From: an uncultured Planctomycetales bacterium
GTDB taxonomy: Bacteria > Planctomycetota > Planctomycetia > Isosphaerales > Isosphaeraceae
Assembly: GCA_903926465.1 (NCBI GenBank)
Contig: CAIYJE010000145.1
Location: 1 to 64,000, forward strand
Length of the DNA stretch: 64,000 nucleotides
Direction: 5' to 3'
Numbering within the stretch: the first letter of the stretch is position 1; each line of letters begins with the position of its first letter. Positions 17,492 to 27,927 of this stretch are shown in pieces. Below the pieces are notes generated by a model, which saw only the letters and a program-made list of their open reading frames with translations, had not been told where the DNA came from and searched no databases. A program made the position numbers and the translations under genes.

Positions 17492-19744
17492 ATGCTCGCG
17501 CGAGTGATCGAGAAACTGGTTCAGTTGGCCCTGCTCATCGGCATCGGGATCAGCGTTCCCACCGGCCTGCGGGCCGAGGATCCCTCTGAGCCTGAAGGTT
17601 CGCCGGTTCCCAGCTTCCGGCGTGATGTGATGCCCGTTTTGTTCCGGGCCGGTTGTAACGCCGGCACCTGCCACGGGTCTGCGCGAGGGAAGGATGGGTT
17701 TGCTCTCTCCCTGTTTGGCTATGACGCCCGGGGAGACTACGAACGGATGGTGAATGAGATGGTGGGCCGGCGCGTCAACACGGCCGTGCCTGAACAAAGT
17801 TTGCTGCTGCTCAAAGCCACCGGGGCCGTGAGCCATACTGGTGGCAAGCTGTTCGCCTCTGACAGTGAGTATTACGCCACCCTGCTGCAATGGATTGAGG
17901 CTGGCGCTCCGGATGACGCGGCCGATATTCCTGAAACCAGTGGCCTGCAACTCTCCACCAACCGCTTGCTCTTTCAAGAAGCTGGTGCCAGCACCACGCT
18001 GGAAGTGCGGGCGGTTGCCAGTGATGCCAGTACCCGTGACGTGGGTAAGCTCGCCCGCTACTTCTCAAACAATGAGAGCGTGGCAAAGATCAGTGCCGAT
18101 GGCCAGGTGACGGCGGTTGGCCCTGGAGATACGCACGTCTTCGCGCGCTTCAGTCGGTTCACGGTTGGGGTGGAGGTCATTGTGCTGCCGGCCGAGGCGG
18201 GGTTTGACTGGCCGAACCCGCCGGCCTTCAATTTTATTGATGAACTGGTCTTCGAGCGGCTCAAGAACCTACGGATTGCCCCGTCTGACCTTTGCGATGA
18301 TGAAACCTTCTTGCGCAGGGTAACGCTAGACCTGGCGGCCCGGCCGCCGACCGTGAACGAGTATCAGGCGTTCATGGCCGATCCGGCCTCAGACAAGCGT
18401 GATCGCAAAATTGACGAACTGCTAGCTGATGATGCGTTTGCCGACCTCTGGACCGCCATCTGGGCTGAACAGTTGCGAGTGATTGGTGGCAACTATGCCC
18501 CGGATGCCACGTATGTGAAGGCGGCCGATGCCTTCTATCAGTGGATCAGGAAACAGATGCGAACGGGTCGGCCGCTCAATGAATTTGTGGCGGAGATGGT
18601 GGATGCGTCTGGCAGCAACCTGACCAACGGGCCCGCGAATCTGTACACAATGCTGGTTCACAAGCCGCAGTTTGAGCCCAAGGCGTTTGCGGCCGATTTT
18701 TCTCAGGTCTTCCTGGGCGTGCAAATCCAGTGCTCGGAGTGCCACAACCACCCGTTCGACCGCTGGTCTCAAGATGATTACTACAGCTTTGTGAGCTTCT
18801 TCACCGGCATAAAGCGCAAGCCTGGTGTGGAGCCAAGGGAGCGCCGGATTTACTGGGATGCCACGGTTCCACCCGCGAACCATGTGGTGGACGGCCGGCC
18901 GATGCCGGCCCGGGTGCTGGGTGGCGTGAAGCCGGTGGATATGGCCGGTGACCCGCGTTCGGCGCTTGCCGCCTGGCTGACCGCTCCGGAAAACGATCTC
19001 TTCAGTCGCAACCTCGCCAACCGGATCTGGGCCCAGTTGCTGGGCCGGGGGATCATCGAACCGGTAGACGACGTGCGGGCCAGCAATCCTCCGGTCAACG
19101 GGCCGCTGCTGAACGCACTGGCAAACCACCTGGTGCAGTCTCAGTTTGATCTTCGCAGCTTGGTGCGTGAAATCTGTCAGTCTCGGGTTTACCAGTTGAG
19201 CGCAAAGCCGAACACGTCCAACGTGCGTGATACCCGCCAGTTTTCTCATGCGCACCTCAGACGCCTGCGCGCTGATGTTCTGCTGGATTCCGTGGCGGCA
19301 GTCACCGGTGTGCCCCGGCGCTTCAATGGGTTTCCAGAAGGGACACGCGCGATTGACTATTACCCACGCGAATCAGGCGATACCGAAGGCCCGCACTTTG
19401 GTGATCCCTTCTTCTCCACATTCGGCCGTTCCAGCCGAGCCACCGTCTGCGCCTGTGAAACGAAGCGCGAGCCCACCCTCTCTCAGGCCTTGCACATGGC
19501 CGTGGGCGACACGGTGAAAGATCGCCTGGGTGCCGGCGGAGAAGTGAAGAAGCTCCTGGAAATGAAGCGCACGCCCAGGCAAGTGGTTGAAGAACTCTTC
19601 ATTCGTGCGCTTGGTCGCAAGCCGACGTCGGAGGAAGGAACGGCCATGCTTGAACTGGTGGGGGCGGCGGCCGCCGATGAATCGGTTTATGAGGATATCT
19701 TCTGGAGCCTGCTCAACTCGACCGAGTTCAGCTTCAACCACTGA
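17492..19744 (+). CDS. DUF1549/DUF1553 protein with BID_2 domain and CX4CH haem motif
   Basis: 750-residue exported protein. A signal peptide (about 28 residues) is followed by a short cytochrome-like region with CNAGTCHG (Cys55, Cys60, His61), in which the cysteines are four residues apart instead of the usual two. A bacterial Ig-like (BID_2) domain covers about 150-235, recognisable by [22 protein letters not shown]1549 follows, with a second cysteine motif [12 protein letters not shown] near 414, then DUF1553 with [17 protein letters not shown] and the C-terminal [15 protein letters not shown]. The activity of DUF1549/1553 proteins is unknown; they are thought to be periplasmic or surface redox proteins. 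The gene lies 23 bases after the PPC gene and 13 before the next one. Confidence 0.9.
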   Translation: MLARVIEKLVQLALLIGIGISVPTGLRAEDPSEPEGSPVPSFRRDVMPVLFRAGCNAGTCHGSARGKDGFALSLFGYDARGDYERMVNEMVGRRVNTAVPEQSLLLLKATGAVSHTGGKLFASDSEYYATLLQWIEAGAPDDAADIPETSGLQLSTNRLLFQEAGASTTLEVRAVASDASTRDVGKLARYFSNNESVAKISADGQVTAVGPGDTHVFARFSRFTVGVEVIVLPAEAGFDWPNPPAFNFIDELVFERLKNLRIAPSDLCDDETFLRRVTLDLAARPPTVNEYQAFMADPASDKRDRKIDELLADDAFADLWTAIWAEQLRVIGGNYAPDATYVKAADAFYQWIRKQMRTGRPLNEFVAEMVDASGSNLTNGPANLYTMLVHKPQFEPKAFAADFSQVFLGVQIQCSECHNHPFDRWSQDDYYSFVSFFTGIKRKPGVEPRERRIYWDATVPPANHVVDGRPMPARVLGGVKPVDMAGDPRSALAAWLTAPENDLFSRNLANRIWAQLLGRGIIEPVDDVRASNPPVNGPLLNALANHLVQSQFDLRSLVREICQSRVYQLSAKPNTSNVRDTRQFSHAHLRRLRADVLLDSVAAVTGVPRRFNGFPEGTRAIDYYPRESGDTEGPHFGDPFFSTFGRSSRATVCACETKREPTLSQALHMAVGDTVKDRLGAGGEVKKLLEMKRTPRQVVEELFIRALGRKPTSEEGTAMLELVGAAAADESVYEDIFWSLLNSTEFSFNH

Positions 19745-19757
19745 GATTTTCAGAAAG

Positions 19758-21227
19758 ATGAAATTACCCATGCCGGCTGCTTTGGTGCGAAACCTGTGGA
19801 TGATCCTTCTCATCTGGCTGGCTCCATGCGCATGCCGGTTGTACGGAGATGACACCAAGCCGGTTACGTTCGACGGTCCGGTGGCGGCCATTTTCAAACG
19901 GCATTGCGTGCAATGTCATGGTGATTCAAAGCAAGAGGCCGGCCTGAGCCTTGCGGGTTATGACGAGGTTGTGAAGGGTGGAAGCGGGGGCGTGGTTGTG
20001 GTGTCTGGTCGGTCGAGTGCCAGCCGCCTGATCGAGGTGATCACGGCCGAGGAACCGACCGAGCGAATGCCGCCCAAGAACGACCCGTTGCCGGATGAAG
20101 CGGTGACCTTGTTGAAAGCCTGGATTGACCGCGGGATCAGGCAGAATTCAGAGAGCGCAGGGGTTGCTGTGAAGGCCCTTGGGTTCCGGCCGTCGGGGAT
20201 GTCAAAACTGGAGGGGCCGCCGCCGATGCCGCAAACGCTGCCGGCGTTTGAGAAGCCAAAGACGGTGCGACCGTTTCCCGTGCTGGCCCTGGCCGCAAGT
20301 CCGGTGGCCCCCTTGGTGGCGTTCTCGGCGTATGAAGCGATTAACCTGGTAGATTCGGGCTCTGGGCAGGAGCTAGGTGCGCTGGCGTTCCCAGAGGGAG
20401 AGCCGCACGTTTTGAAGTTCAGCCCGTCTGGCGCGGTACTGCTGGCGGCTGGTGGCCGACCGGTGCAGTCTGGGTTGGCTGTGTTGTTCGACGTGAAGAC
20501 AGGCAAGCGGCTGGCCGAGCTTGGCAATGAGGCCGATGCGGTGCTGGCGGCCGACCTCTCTGCGGATGAACGGCGAGTGGCGCTGGGCGGTTCTGGTCGG
20601 GTGGTGAAGGTGTTTTCAACCGAAGACGGGTCCTTGCTCCACACGCTCAGCAAGCATACAGACTGGATTACTGCCCTGGCGTACAGCCCCGATGGCAAGC
20701 TGCTGGCCACCGCGGATCGTAGCGGGAGCATTCACCTTTGGGACGCGGCCACTGGTGGCGTGGTTCTGCCGCTGGCGCAACACAAAGGGGCCATTCGCGC
20801 GCTTTCTTGGCGGGCAGATTCTCAAGTGCTTGCATCGTCTGGTGACGATGGGTTGATCGTGTGGTGGTACGTGTCCAGGGGCTGGCCGCTTACCTCCAAG
20901 GCCAATGCGCACCCCCCTGCTCGCCCACCGGGCGTTTATGGCAAGCTTGCCGCCGGTGTGGTAGATGCCACGTTTGGCCACCAGGGAGAGCTGGGGACCT
21001 GTGGCCGAGACGGCAAGGCCCGCCTTTGGGCCGACGATGGTCAGGAACAGCAAGCGTTTTCGATTGCGGAAAGTGCCGTGGCTCAAGCCAAGCCGGCTAG
21101 ATCCACGGGCGTGCCAATGCTGCCCACGCGGGTTGTCTTCTCGTTTGATGGCCGCGTCTTGATTGCTGGAGATTCCTGGGGTCGGCTTCATTTCTGGCCC
21201 ACGGCAAAGGACAAGCCGCCTGAGTGA
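19758..21227 (+). CDS. PSCyt1-type cytochrome with WD40 propeller
   Basis: 489-residue exported protein. Signal peptide to about residue 30, then a planctomycete cytochrome c domain (PSCyt1) with CVQCHG as the haem site and [10 protein letters not shown] as the methionine-containing ligand region. The rest is a WD40 propeller with clear blades such as [20 protein letters not shown] ending in IHLWD, and [20 protein letters not shown]. The ATG at 19758, 13 bases after the preceding stop, gives the signal peptide directly. PSCyt1-WD40 fusions are common in planctomycetes beside DUF1501 genes. They are expected to bind haem covalently outside the cytoplasm and to dock protein partners by the propeller. 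Electron-transfer partner unknown. Confidence 0.9.
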   Translation: MKLPMPAALVRNLWMILLIWLAPCACRLYGDDTKPVTFDGPVAAIFKRHCVQCHGDSKQEAGLSLAGYDEVVKGGSGGVVVVSGRSSASRLIEVITAEEPTERMPPKNDPLPDEAVTLLKAWIDRGIRQNSESAGVAVKALGFRPSGMSKLEGPPPMPQTLPAFEKPKTVRPFPVLALAASPVAPLVAFSAYEAINLVDSGSGQELGALAFPEGEPHVLKFSPSGAVLLAAGGRPVQSGLAVLFDVKTGKRLAELGNEADAVLAADLSADERRVALGGSGRVVKVFSTEDGSLLHTLSKHTDWITALAYSPDGKLLATADRSGSIHLWDAATGGVVLPLAQHKGAIRALSWRADSQVLASSGDDGLIVWWYVSRGWPLTSKANAHPPARPPGVYGKLAAGVVDATFGHQGELGTCGRDGKARLWADDGQEQQAFSIAESAVAQAKPARSTGVPMLPTRVVFSFDGRVLIAGDSWGRLHFWPTAKDKPPE

Positions 21228-21252
21228 GAGCGCGAGCGAGCAGGAGATTTTC

Positions 21253-24200
21253 ATGGAGTGCAGGTTCTATTTCTTGGGTCGAGCCATGGTGCCGGTGCTG
21301 GCTGCGCTGGTGGTACTGGGTTCTGACTTGGCCGCGAGATCGGCCGAGGTTGATTTTGTGCGCGACGTGCGGCCGATCCTGGTGCAGCACTGTTACTCTT
21401 GCCACGGCGAAAAGAAGCAAAAGTCTGCTCTTCGGCTTGATATCAAGGGCGAGGCCTTCAAGGGGGGCTCGGCGTTTGCCCCGGCCATTGTTCCGGGAAA
21501 TGCGGCAGACAGCCCACTTATTCAGTTTGTGAATGGGTCAGACGAAGCGATGCGGATGCCGCCCCAAGGGGCCGCGCTATCGGCCGAACAGGTGGCGGTT
21601 CTCACCCGCTGGGTGGATGATGGGGCCCAATGGCCCGATGGGGTGGATCAGGCGCAGGTTGAGGACCGCCGCGACCACTGGTCGTTCAAGCCGCTCAAGT
21701 CACCAAAGCTGCCTGAAGGACAGGATTCTGCCTGGGTTCGCGGTAATCTTGATCGCTATATCTTGCGCCACCTTGAGCAGGCCGGTCTGCAGCCTGCCCC
21801 AGAGGCCGATCGCGTGACCTGGCTGCGTAGGGTGTCTTTTGATTTGCTCGGATTACCACCCACGCCCGAACGCGTGGCAGAGTTTGTGAATGACTTGCGT
21901 CCGGATGCGTATGAGCGGCTGGTGGATGAACTTCTCGCCTCGCCGAGCTACGGGGAGCGCTGGGGGCAACATTGGCTGGATGTGGTTCGTTATGCCGACA
22001 CGCATGGTTTTGAGGTCAACACCGAGCGGCCGAATGCCTGGCCTTATCGCGACTACGTGATTCGAGCGTTCAATTCCGACACGCCCTATGACCGTTTCAT
22101 TCGTGAGCAGGTTGCCGGTGATACGTTGGGACAAGAGACGGCCACCGGTTTCCTGGTCACCGCCTCTGTATTACTGCCCGGCCAAATTGGTGCCGACGAC
22201 CCGTCCAAGCGGCTGGCACGCCAGGACTCACTCGATGAGATTGTTGTGAATCTGGGCCAGACCTTCCTGGGCCTGAGCATTGGCTGCGCCCGCTGCCACG
22301 ACCACAAGTTCGACCCGATCTCCCAGCGCGAGTATTACTCAATGCAAGCCTTTGTGGCCGGCGTCGAATACGCAGACCGCGAGGTTCATACCCCAGAAGC
22401 CAACGCCATTCGCGCTCAGGCCGATCTCTGGAAAACCCGGGTTTCCCAGATTGATCAAGAGCTTGCGCGGTTTGAGCCTCTGGCCCAGGTGGCCGGCAGT
22501 TTGCCCAGAATCACCAGCCCCAAGCTGAATGAAGAACGGTTTCCCACCACGGAGGCGAGATTCGTTCGGTTCACCATCCATAACACCAATCGGCACCCCA
22601 CCCTGGGCCTGATTGAACCATGCATAGATGAGTTTGAGATCCTGACCGAAGAAGGCACCCCTCGCAACCTTGCGCTTACCAGCCACGGCATCAAAGTCAC
22701 CGCTTCCGGGAGCCGAACGTCGAACATTCATCGGCTAGAACATATCAACGACGGTTTGTACGGCAACAGTCATAGCTGGATGGCAGACACGGCTGGTCGT
22801 GGTTGGGTGCAGTTCGAACTGCCAGAATTGGCCCAAATTGGCTTGATCCGCTGGAGTCGTGACCGCGAGGGGACGTTTGAAGATCGGCTGCCCACGGCGT
22901 ATACCATTGAGGCTGGACTTGCATCAGATAAGCTGACTCGCCTGGTATTCGTGCCACCCGCGCGGCCGGCCGTGAACGCACGCATGAATACCGATCGGAT
23001 TGCACCGGTCAAAACTCGCAGGCTTCGGTTCTCCATTGAGACCACGAATAGCCTGGAACCATGTATTGACGAGCTAGAGGTGTTTGATACCAGCGGCCGC
23101 AACGTGGCCCTGGCGGCCAGTGGTGCCCAGGTTACCTCTTCCGGTGATCGGGAAGAGCCTGGAACGCATGAATTGCGGTTTCTCCATGACGGTCAGTACG
23201 GCAATGGCCATAGCTGGATGTCTAGCGAAACCGGCAAAGGCTGGGTGGTGCTGGAGTTTTCTGGGGAGCCGGAACTGGAACGGATTGTGTGGGGCCGGGA
23301 CCGACAAGGAACCTATCTTGATCGGCTAGCAACGCGTTACAAGATTGAGGTGGTTGATGCTGCTGGCAACTGGCGGACCGTGGCCAGTTCCACGGACCGT
23401 CTGGAGTTCAAGGCAGGCCAAACGGCGGCCGTGACTGGCGGCTTTAGTACGGCCGGCCTGACGGCCGAAGAAACCCGAGTGGCCGACGCCTTGCTTGCGG
23501 AGAAGCAGGGCCTGGAATCCAGAATTGCGGCGGCGTTACGGCAAAACCAGGCGTTTGCTGGTACGTTTCGTGCGCCCGACGTGATTCGCCTGCTGAGCCG
23601 GGGCGACCCCGAGCAGCCAGGCGAAGCGGTTGTTCCGGCCGTGCCTAGTGTGCTGGGCGCACTGGTTCTGCCGCAAGACGCCACGGAAACGCAGCGGCGG
23701 CTGGAACTGGCGAACTGGATTACCAGTCCCTTGAATCCGCTGACTGCGCGGGTGATGGTGAACCGGATCTGGCAGGGGCATTTTGGTCTGGGCTTGGTAG
23801 AGACCTCCAGCGATTTTGGGTGGAACGGAACCCGGCCAACGCATGCCGACCTGCTCGATTGGCTGGCGCAAGAGTTGATTGGCTCGGGGTGGTCGATCAA
23901 GCCGATGCACCGCCTGATTGTCCTTTCGGCCGCCTACCGCCAATCGACGGTGGAAAACCGGGCCGCTTCCGCAAAAGACGCAGACAACCGCCTGCTCTGG
24001 TGTTACCCTTCGCGCAGGCTGGAGGCCGAAACCCTGAGAGACTCAATGCTGGCGGTGAGCGGTCGTTTGAGTATGAAGATGTATGGACGCGGCTTTGATC
24101 TCTTCGATCAGCGGGGCGGGCTTTCGGGGTTCAAGCCTGTGGAGTCGTTTCACGGTGATGGACTCCGCAGAATGATCTACGCACACAAGGTTCGGCGCGA

Positions 24201-24525
24201 ACGTGAGGCGGTGTTTGGCGCGTTTGATTGTCCAGATGCCGGCCAGGCCACCTCGCGCCGGAAAGAGTCGAACACGCCAATCCAGGCCCTGAACCTGTTC
24301 AACAGCCGGTTCACGATTGACGAATCAGAAGCGTTTGCCGCACGCGTGCAAAGCGAAGCCGGCGGTGATGTTCAGGCTCAGGTTCAGATTGCGTATTTGC
24401 GGGCCCTGAGCCGCCAACCCCAACCCGACGAGCTGGCCGATGCGGTGTCCGTGGTGCAAGTGCACGGCTTGTTAACGCTTTGCCGCGCCCTTTTCAACAG
24501 CAACGAATTTCTGTTCGTGCCCTGA
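21253..24525 (+). CDS. PSCyt1-DUF1549-DUF1553 protein with paired discoidin-like domains
   Basis: 1090-residue exported protein with AGGAG 7 bases before the ATG. Order: signal peptide (about 30 residues); PSCyt1 haem domain with CYSCHG (Cys47, Cys50, His51); DUF1549 with a second motif CARCHDHKFDP near 360; two similar discoidin-like beta-sandwich units inserted at about 434-557 and 586-716; then DUF1553 with MVNRIWQGHFGLGLVETSSD and near the end RRKESNTPIQALNLFN. The duplicated units share EPCIDE, NxHSWM and DRLxTxYxIE elements and probably bind glycans. The gene begins 25 bases after the WD40 gene. As with other family members, a redox role in polysaccharide breakdown is a hypothesis, not shown. 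Confidence 0.9.
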   Translation: MECRFYFLGRAMVPVLAALVVLGSDLAARSAEVDFVRDVRPILVQHCYSCHGEKKQKSALRLDIKGEAFKGGSAFAPAIVPGNAADSPLIQFVNGSDEAMRMPPQGAALSAEQVAVLTRWVDDGAQWPDGVDQAQVEDRRDHWSFKPLKSPKLPEGQDSAWVRGNLDRYILRHLEQAGLQPAPEADRVTWLRRVSFDLLGLPPTPERVAEFVNDLRPDAYERLVDELLASPSYGERWGQHWLDVVRYADTHGFEVNTERPNAWPYRDYVIRAFNSDTPYDRFIREQVAGDTLGQETATGFLVTASVLLPGQIGADDPSKRLARQDSLDEIVVNLGQTFLGLSIGCARCHDHKFDPISQREYYSMQAFVAGVEYADREVHTPEANAIRAQADLWKTRVSQIDQELARFEPLAQVAGSLPRITSPKLNEERFPTTEARFVRFTIHNTNRHPTLGLIEPCIDEFEILTEEGTPRNLALTSHGIKVTASGSRTSNIHRLEHINDGLYGNSHSWMADTAGRGWVQFELPELAQIGLIRWSRDREGTFEDRLPTAYTIEAGLASDKLTRLVFVPPARPAVNARMNTDRIAPVKTRRLRFSIETTNSLEPCIDELEVFDTSGRNVALAASGAQVTSSGDREEPGTHELRFLHDGQYGNGHSWMSSETGKGWVVLEFSGEPELERIVWGRDRQGTYLDRLATRYKIEVVDAAGNWRTVASSTDRLEFKAGQTAAVTGGFSTAGLTAEETRVADALLAEKQGLESRIAAALRQNQAFAGTFRAPDVIRLLSRGDPEQPGEAVVPAVPSVLGALVLPQDATETQRRLELANWITSPLNPLTARVMVNRIWQGHFGLGLVETSSDFGWNGTRPTHADLLDWLAQELIGSGWSIKPMHRLIVLSAAYRQSTVENRAASAKDADNRLLWCYPSRRLEAETLRDSMLAVSGRLSMKMYGRGFDLFDQRGGLSGFKPVESFHGDGLRRMIYAHKVRREREAVFGAFDCPDAGQATSRRKESNTPIQALNLFNSRFTIDESEAFAARVQSEAGGDVQAQVQIAYLRALSRQPQPDELADAVSVVQVHGLLTLCRALFNSNEFLFVP

Positions 24526-24579
24526 GCCTGATCGCTGCCCTGTTCTGTGCTCCGACCTTTCAAAGAATTGAGTGAACCG

Positions 24580-26046
24580 ATGGCAATAGATCCGATTCCT
24601 GCCTCCCTGGCCAGGCTTCATCTGCTCGATCGCCGATCGTTCCTCACGAACATGGCCACCGCGCTCGGTTCCGTGGCGCTCACTAGCTTGCTGAGTGCCG
24701 ATCGGTTACTGGCCGATCAGACGGCCTTCGATCCGGCCCGGCCGTTTGCGGGGCGTGAGTCGCATTTTCCGGCCAGGGCCAAGAACGTGGTGGTCATCTT
24801 CTGCGCGGGGGCGGTGAGCCAGCTCGAAACCTGGGATTACAAGCCGGAGTTGATCAAGTTTGATGGCAAGCCGTTGGAAGGCGGCCCGGCGGTCACCTTT
24901 CAAGGCCCGACCGGCGAACTGGCCCGGCCCCAGTACACGTTTCGGCCGCGTGGTCAGACTGGCAAGATGGTGTCGGACATGATCCCGCACCTGGCCGAGT
25001 TGACAGACGACATTGCCTTTGTGCATTCGCTGACCAGTAAGAGCAACACGCACGGACCGGCCGAAAATTTTCTTTCCACCGGCTTCGTGCTGGACGGGTT
25101 CCCGAGCCTGGGTTCCTGGGTGACCTATGGGCTTGGCAGTGAGAATCAGAACCTGCCGGCGTACGTGGCCATTCCAGACCCGCGTGGGGTCCCCCAGAAC
25201 GGTTCGAACAACTGGGGGCCGGGCTTCTTGCCCGCGGCCTTTCAGGGGACACCGTTTACGGCCAAGGAGCCGATCCGGCACCTGAGCCCAGTTGGTGTGG
25301 GTCCAGAGGCCGACGATGCGGCCCGGTACTTGTTGCAGCGGATGAACCGGCGGCACATGGAACAACACCCGGGAGACGGTAAGCTGGCCGCACGCATTGC
25401 CAGCTATGAACTGGCGGCACGCATGCAATTGAGCGTGCCCGAGATCAGCGACCTTTCCACCGAGCCCGCGCATATCTTGAAGCTCTACGGTGCCGACGAC
25501 ACGGCCAACCCGCTCAAGGCCTCGTTTGCGCGCAATTGCATTCTGGCCCGCCGCTTGATTGAGAAGGGCGTCCGGTTCGTTCAACTGTTCAACGGAGCCT
25601 ATGCCAGCGGCGGCGAGTTGAACTGGGATGGCCATAACAAGCTCAAGGAGCAGTATGACAAGCATGCGGCCATTCTGGATCAGCCGGCGGCCGGGCTGAT
25701 TCTGGACCTCAAGCAGCGTGGCCTGCTGAGCGATACCCTGGTGGTATGGTGTACCGAGTTTGGCCGCATGCCCATGTTCCAGAAAGGGGCCCAGGGGCGA
25801 GACCATAACCCAGATGGGTTCACCTGCTGGCTGACTGGGGCCGGCGTGAAGCCGGGCGTGAGCCACGGCGTGACCGATGAACTCGGCCGCAAGGCCGTGC
25901 ACGATATTCACCCGCTGTATGACTTCAACGCCACCATTTTGCACCTGCTGGGGCTGGACCACGAACGGCTGACCTATGAGCACAATGGCGTTCAGCGCCG
26001 GTTGACAAACGTGGAAGGCCAGGTCATCCGCGAAGTGCTGGCGTAG
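24580..26046 (+). CDS. DUF1501 secreted protein
   Basis: 488-residue DUF1501 protein with a Tat-like leader ([20 protein letters not shown], residues about 17-36). Family features are [19 protein letters not shown], an HGPAENFLS loop, [21 protein letters not shown], and [14 protein letters not shown] followed by GRDHNPDGF. It belongs to the DUF1501 subtype that follows large PSCyt1-DUF1549-DUF1553 genes, which is its position here (54 bases downstream), and differs clearly from the other three paralogues in this window. The ATG at 24580 is chosen over an in-frame GTG 33 bases upstream because the leader starts close to it. It is the last gene of the co-directional set. Activity unknown. Confidence 0.92.
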   Translation: MAIDPIPASLARLHLLDRRSFLTNMATALGSVALTSLLSADRLLADQTAFDPARPFAGRESHFPARAKNVVVIFCAGAVSQLETWDYKPELIKFDGKPLEGGPAVTFQGPTGELARPQYTFRPRGQTGKMVSDMIPHLAELTDDIAFVHSLTSKSNTHGPAENFLSTGFVLDGFPSLGSWVTYGLGSENQNLPAYVAIPDPRGVPQNGSNNWGPGFLPAAFQGTPFTAKEPIRHLSPVGVGPEADDAARYLLQRMNRRHMEQHPGDGKLAARIASYELAARMQLSVPEISDLSTEPAHILKLYGADDTANPLKASFARNCILARRLIEKGVRFVQLFNGAYASGGELNWDGHNKLKEQYDKHAAILDQPAAGLILDLKQRGLLSDTLVVWCTEFGRMPMFQKGAQGRDHNPDGFTCWLTGAGVKPGVSHGVTDELGRKAVHDIHPLYDFNATILHLLGLDHERLTYEHNGVQRRLTNVEGQVIREVLA

Positions 26047-26415
26047 GAATCGAGCGAGCTAAGTTGTTGGTCAGTGTCAGCAAGCCGTTTGCCTGATCAT
26101 GAGCCCAGTGGAAGCCTCTCTGTTCTGTTGATGAGAGAGAGCGATCAGGATCGGCTCAGATGTTGGCGAAAAAACACGTCCATCACTCATGAACTCATGC
26201 CTATCCGCGAATCTCGGTTCGATTGGCCCTGAGTGTGCTTGCATATGGGATAGGGTACGGAAGGCCTGGAGCCTGATTCAAAGCTGGGGCTGGCTCCAGT
26301 TCTTGAAGCGGCCAGTTGCTGGATTTTCCGAGTGGCCTGCAAGCCAACAGACGCTGGCTGGCCGTGCCCTATTTCGCGAATCCTGAGCAAACACGAGTCT
26401 GATGAGGGATGGATC
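26047..26415. other. Intergenic region
   Basis: About 370 bases without a supported gene between the DUF1501 set and the Spy-like gene. It probably carries the promoter of the latter. A GAGGGATGG just before the ATG at 26416 can serve as ribosome-binding site. I found no clear hairpin terminator, repeat or -35/-10 pair. Confidence 0.4.
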
Positions 26416-27585
26416 ATGATCAAGGCAACACGTTTGGTGCCCGCCTTTGCACTGGCGGCCTGCGCGGCCGGTTGGATCTCGCCGGCGGATGCGCAGCAGA
26501 CCGCACAGGCACAGCAGGACGAGCGTCCCCTGAGTCCGGACCTGGCCCAGTTGCGAGAGACGGTGGCCGATCGTCTTGAGGAAGTGGCCGATAAGCTGAG
26601 CCTCACGGCCGAACAGCGAGACAAGATCAAGGCCGCTCACGCGAGCTATGCGGAACGGTATCAGGAACTCCGCAAAGCTCGTCATGACCTGCTGGAGGCT
26701 GAGTTCCGCACGATGAAAGAGATTTTCACCCCGGCTCAGAGTGAAAAGGTCAAGAAGTGGGTCGATGAGAAGATTGAACGCGCTCGAACCGCCGTCGCCA
26801 AGCGGGAGTGGCCTTACATCCGCGCCCCTCATGAATCTCTCAACGATGAGGTTCAGGCGGCCGCCGACCGGTTGGGCCTGACCTCCGGCCAGCGCACCCA
26901 GCTTCGTGATGCGCACAAGGCGTTTGTCGATCGGTACCGATCACAGCACGCCGAGGTTCGCTCGCTGGTGGAGTCGGAACTCAAGTCTCTCAAGGAAATT
27001 CTGACCCCCGATCAGCGGGAACGGGTTCACCAGTTCGTAGAGGGAAGATTGGCCCAGGCACCGGCGGTGCAGTCGGTGGCCGAACGCTTGCACGCAGCGG
27101 CCGATAAGCTGGATCTTTCCAGCGAGCAGCGTGAAAAGATCCGCGAGACTCATCTGAAATTCGCCGAGCGTTATCACACGCTGCGCCATGAGCGCCGCGA
27201 ACTGATGCATTCCGAGTTCATGGCCCTGGGTGCGGTTCTCACGCCTGAGCAGAAGGAGAAGCTCGAAGAGATGCTGGAGGATCGGGTGGTGGTTGTGGGT
27301 GTGGAATTCGACCCCAATGACCCGAGCACCATCACGGTCTTGAGCGAAACGATCCGAGATCGCCTGGACGCGGCGGCTGACAAACTGGGTCTGTCGTCCG
27401 ACGAGCGTGCCAAGGTCAAACAGATTCATGCGGGATATGCAGAGAAGTACAAGGCCCAGCATGCCAAACGGAAGGAACTGCGTCAGGAAGAGTTTCAGGC
27501 CCTCAAAGAGATCTTGACCCCTGAGCAGCGTGAGAAGGTGAAGAGTTACATTGAGGACAAGGTTGAGACGGCTTCGACCCGCTAA
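26416..27585 (+). CDS. Four-unit Spy/CpxP-like (LTXXQ) exported protein
   Basis: 389-residue protein with a signal peptide (cleavage after ADA, about residue 26) and an almost wholly helical, charged remainder. It consists of four similar units, each with two LTXXQ-type motifs exactly 41 residues apart: 63/104, 155/196, 234/275 and 326/367 (LTAEQ, FTPAQ, LTSGQ, LTPDQ, LSSEQ, LTPEQ, LSSDE, LTPEQ). Between the motifs runs a conserved helix like YAERYQELRKARHDLLEAEF. Single units resemble Spy and CpxP, periplasmic ATP-independent chaperones or stress sensors that carry two such motifs. A four-fold array is unusual. Role inferred: periplasmic chaperone, metal- or stress-responsive factor. It appears monocistronic, with a hairpin terminator after the stop. 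Confidence 0.82.
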   Translation: MIKATRLVPAFALAACAAGWISPADAQQTAQAQQDERPLSPDLAQLRETVADRLEEVADKLSLTAEQRDKIKAAHASYAERYQELRKARHDLLEAEFRTMKEIFTPAQSEKVKKWVDEKIERARTAVAKREWPYIRAPHESLNDEVQAAADRLGLTSGQRTQLRDAHKAFVDRYRSQHAEVRSLVESELKSLKEILTPDQRERVHQFVEGRLAQAPAVQSVAERLHAAADKLDLSSEQREKIRETHLKFAERYHTLRHERRELMHSEFMALGAVLTPEQKEKLEEMLEDRVVVVGVEFDPNDPSTITVLSETIRDRLDAAADKLGLSSDERAKVKQIHAGYAEKYKAQHAKRKELRQEEFQALKEILTPEQREKVKSYIEDKVETASTR

Positions 27586-27630
27586 GATCGGTGGTCCGCT
27601 TGATCGCCGGCTCAACGTCTGAGCACAAGG

Positions 27631-27677
27631 CCTCCTGCCCTGGGGTTCACCATGACTCCGGGTGCCAGGAGGTTTTG
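27631..27677 (+). terminator. Probable intrinsic terminator after the Spy-like gene
   Basis: CCTCCTG (27631-27637) pairs with CAGGAGG (27666-27672), and TTTTGTATTTT follows at once. The long loop contains further pairing potential. It sits 46 bases after the stop of the Spy-like gene. The rest of the 342-base gap up to 27928 shows nothing else convincing; the frames open across it look like chance. Confidence 0.6.
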
Positions 27678-27927
27678 TATTTTGGTTGGCATTTGGGGCG
27701 GGTTGCCAGACCTTGGCGAAGCAATTGTGGACGAAATTGTTCGTGCTGGACAGAGTTCTGCTGAAACATCGGTTGTTGCTGGCTCTGCCATCTCGTGGTG
27801 GGCTATGGGGCCGGCTAGAATCAAGGAATGGTCCTGGGGTTGGCTTTCGTCGAGGTCAGCCTGGGCGCTCGATTGGGCCTGGGCCGTCTGCGCTGTGGCT
27901 ACGTCCTTCATTCACAAAGGGTACCGT

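Noticed and set aside
24706-25983. 425-codon leftward open frame opposite the second DUF1501 gene
   Set aside because: Antisense shadow of a well-supported gene, no ribosome-binding site or recognisable motif.
27612-27911. Leftward 99-codon frame between the Spy-like and DUF1080 genes
   Set aside because: It overlaps the terminator hairpin and lacks any coding signature.
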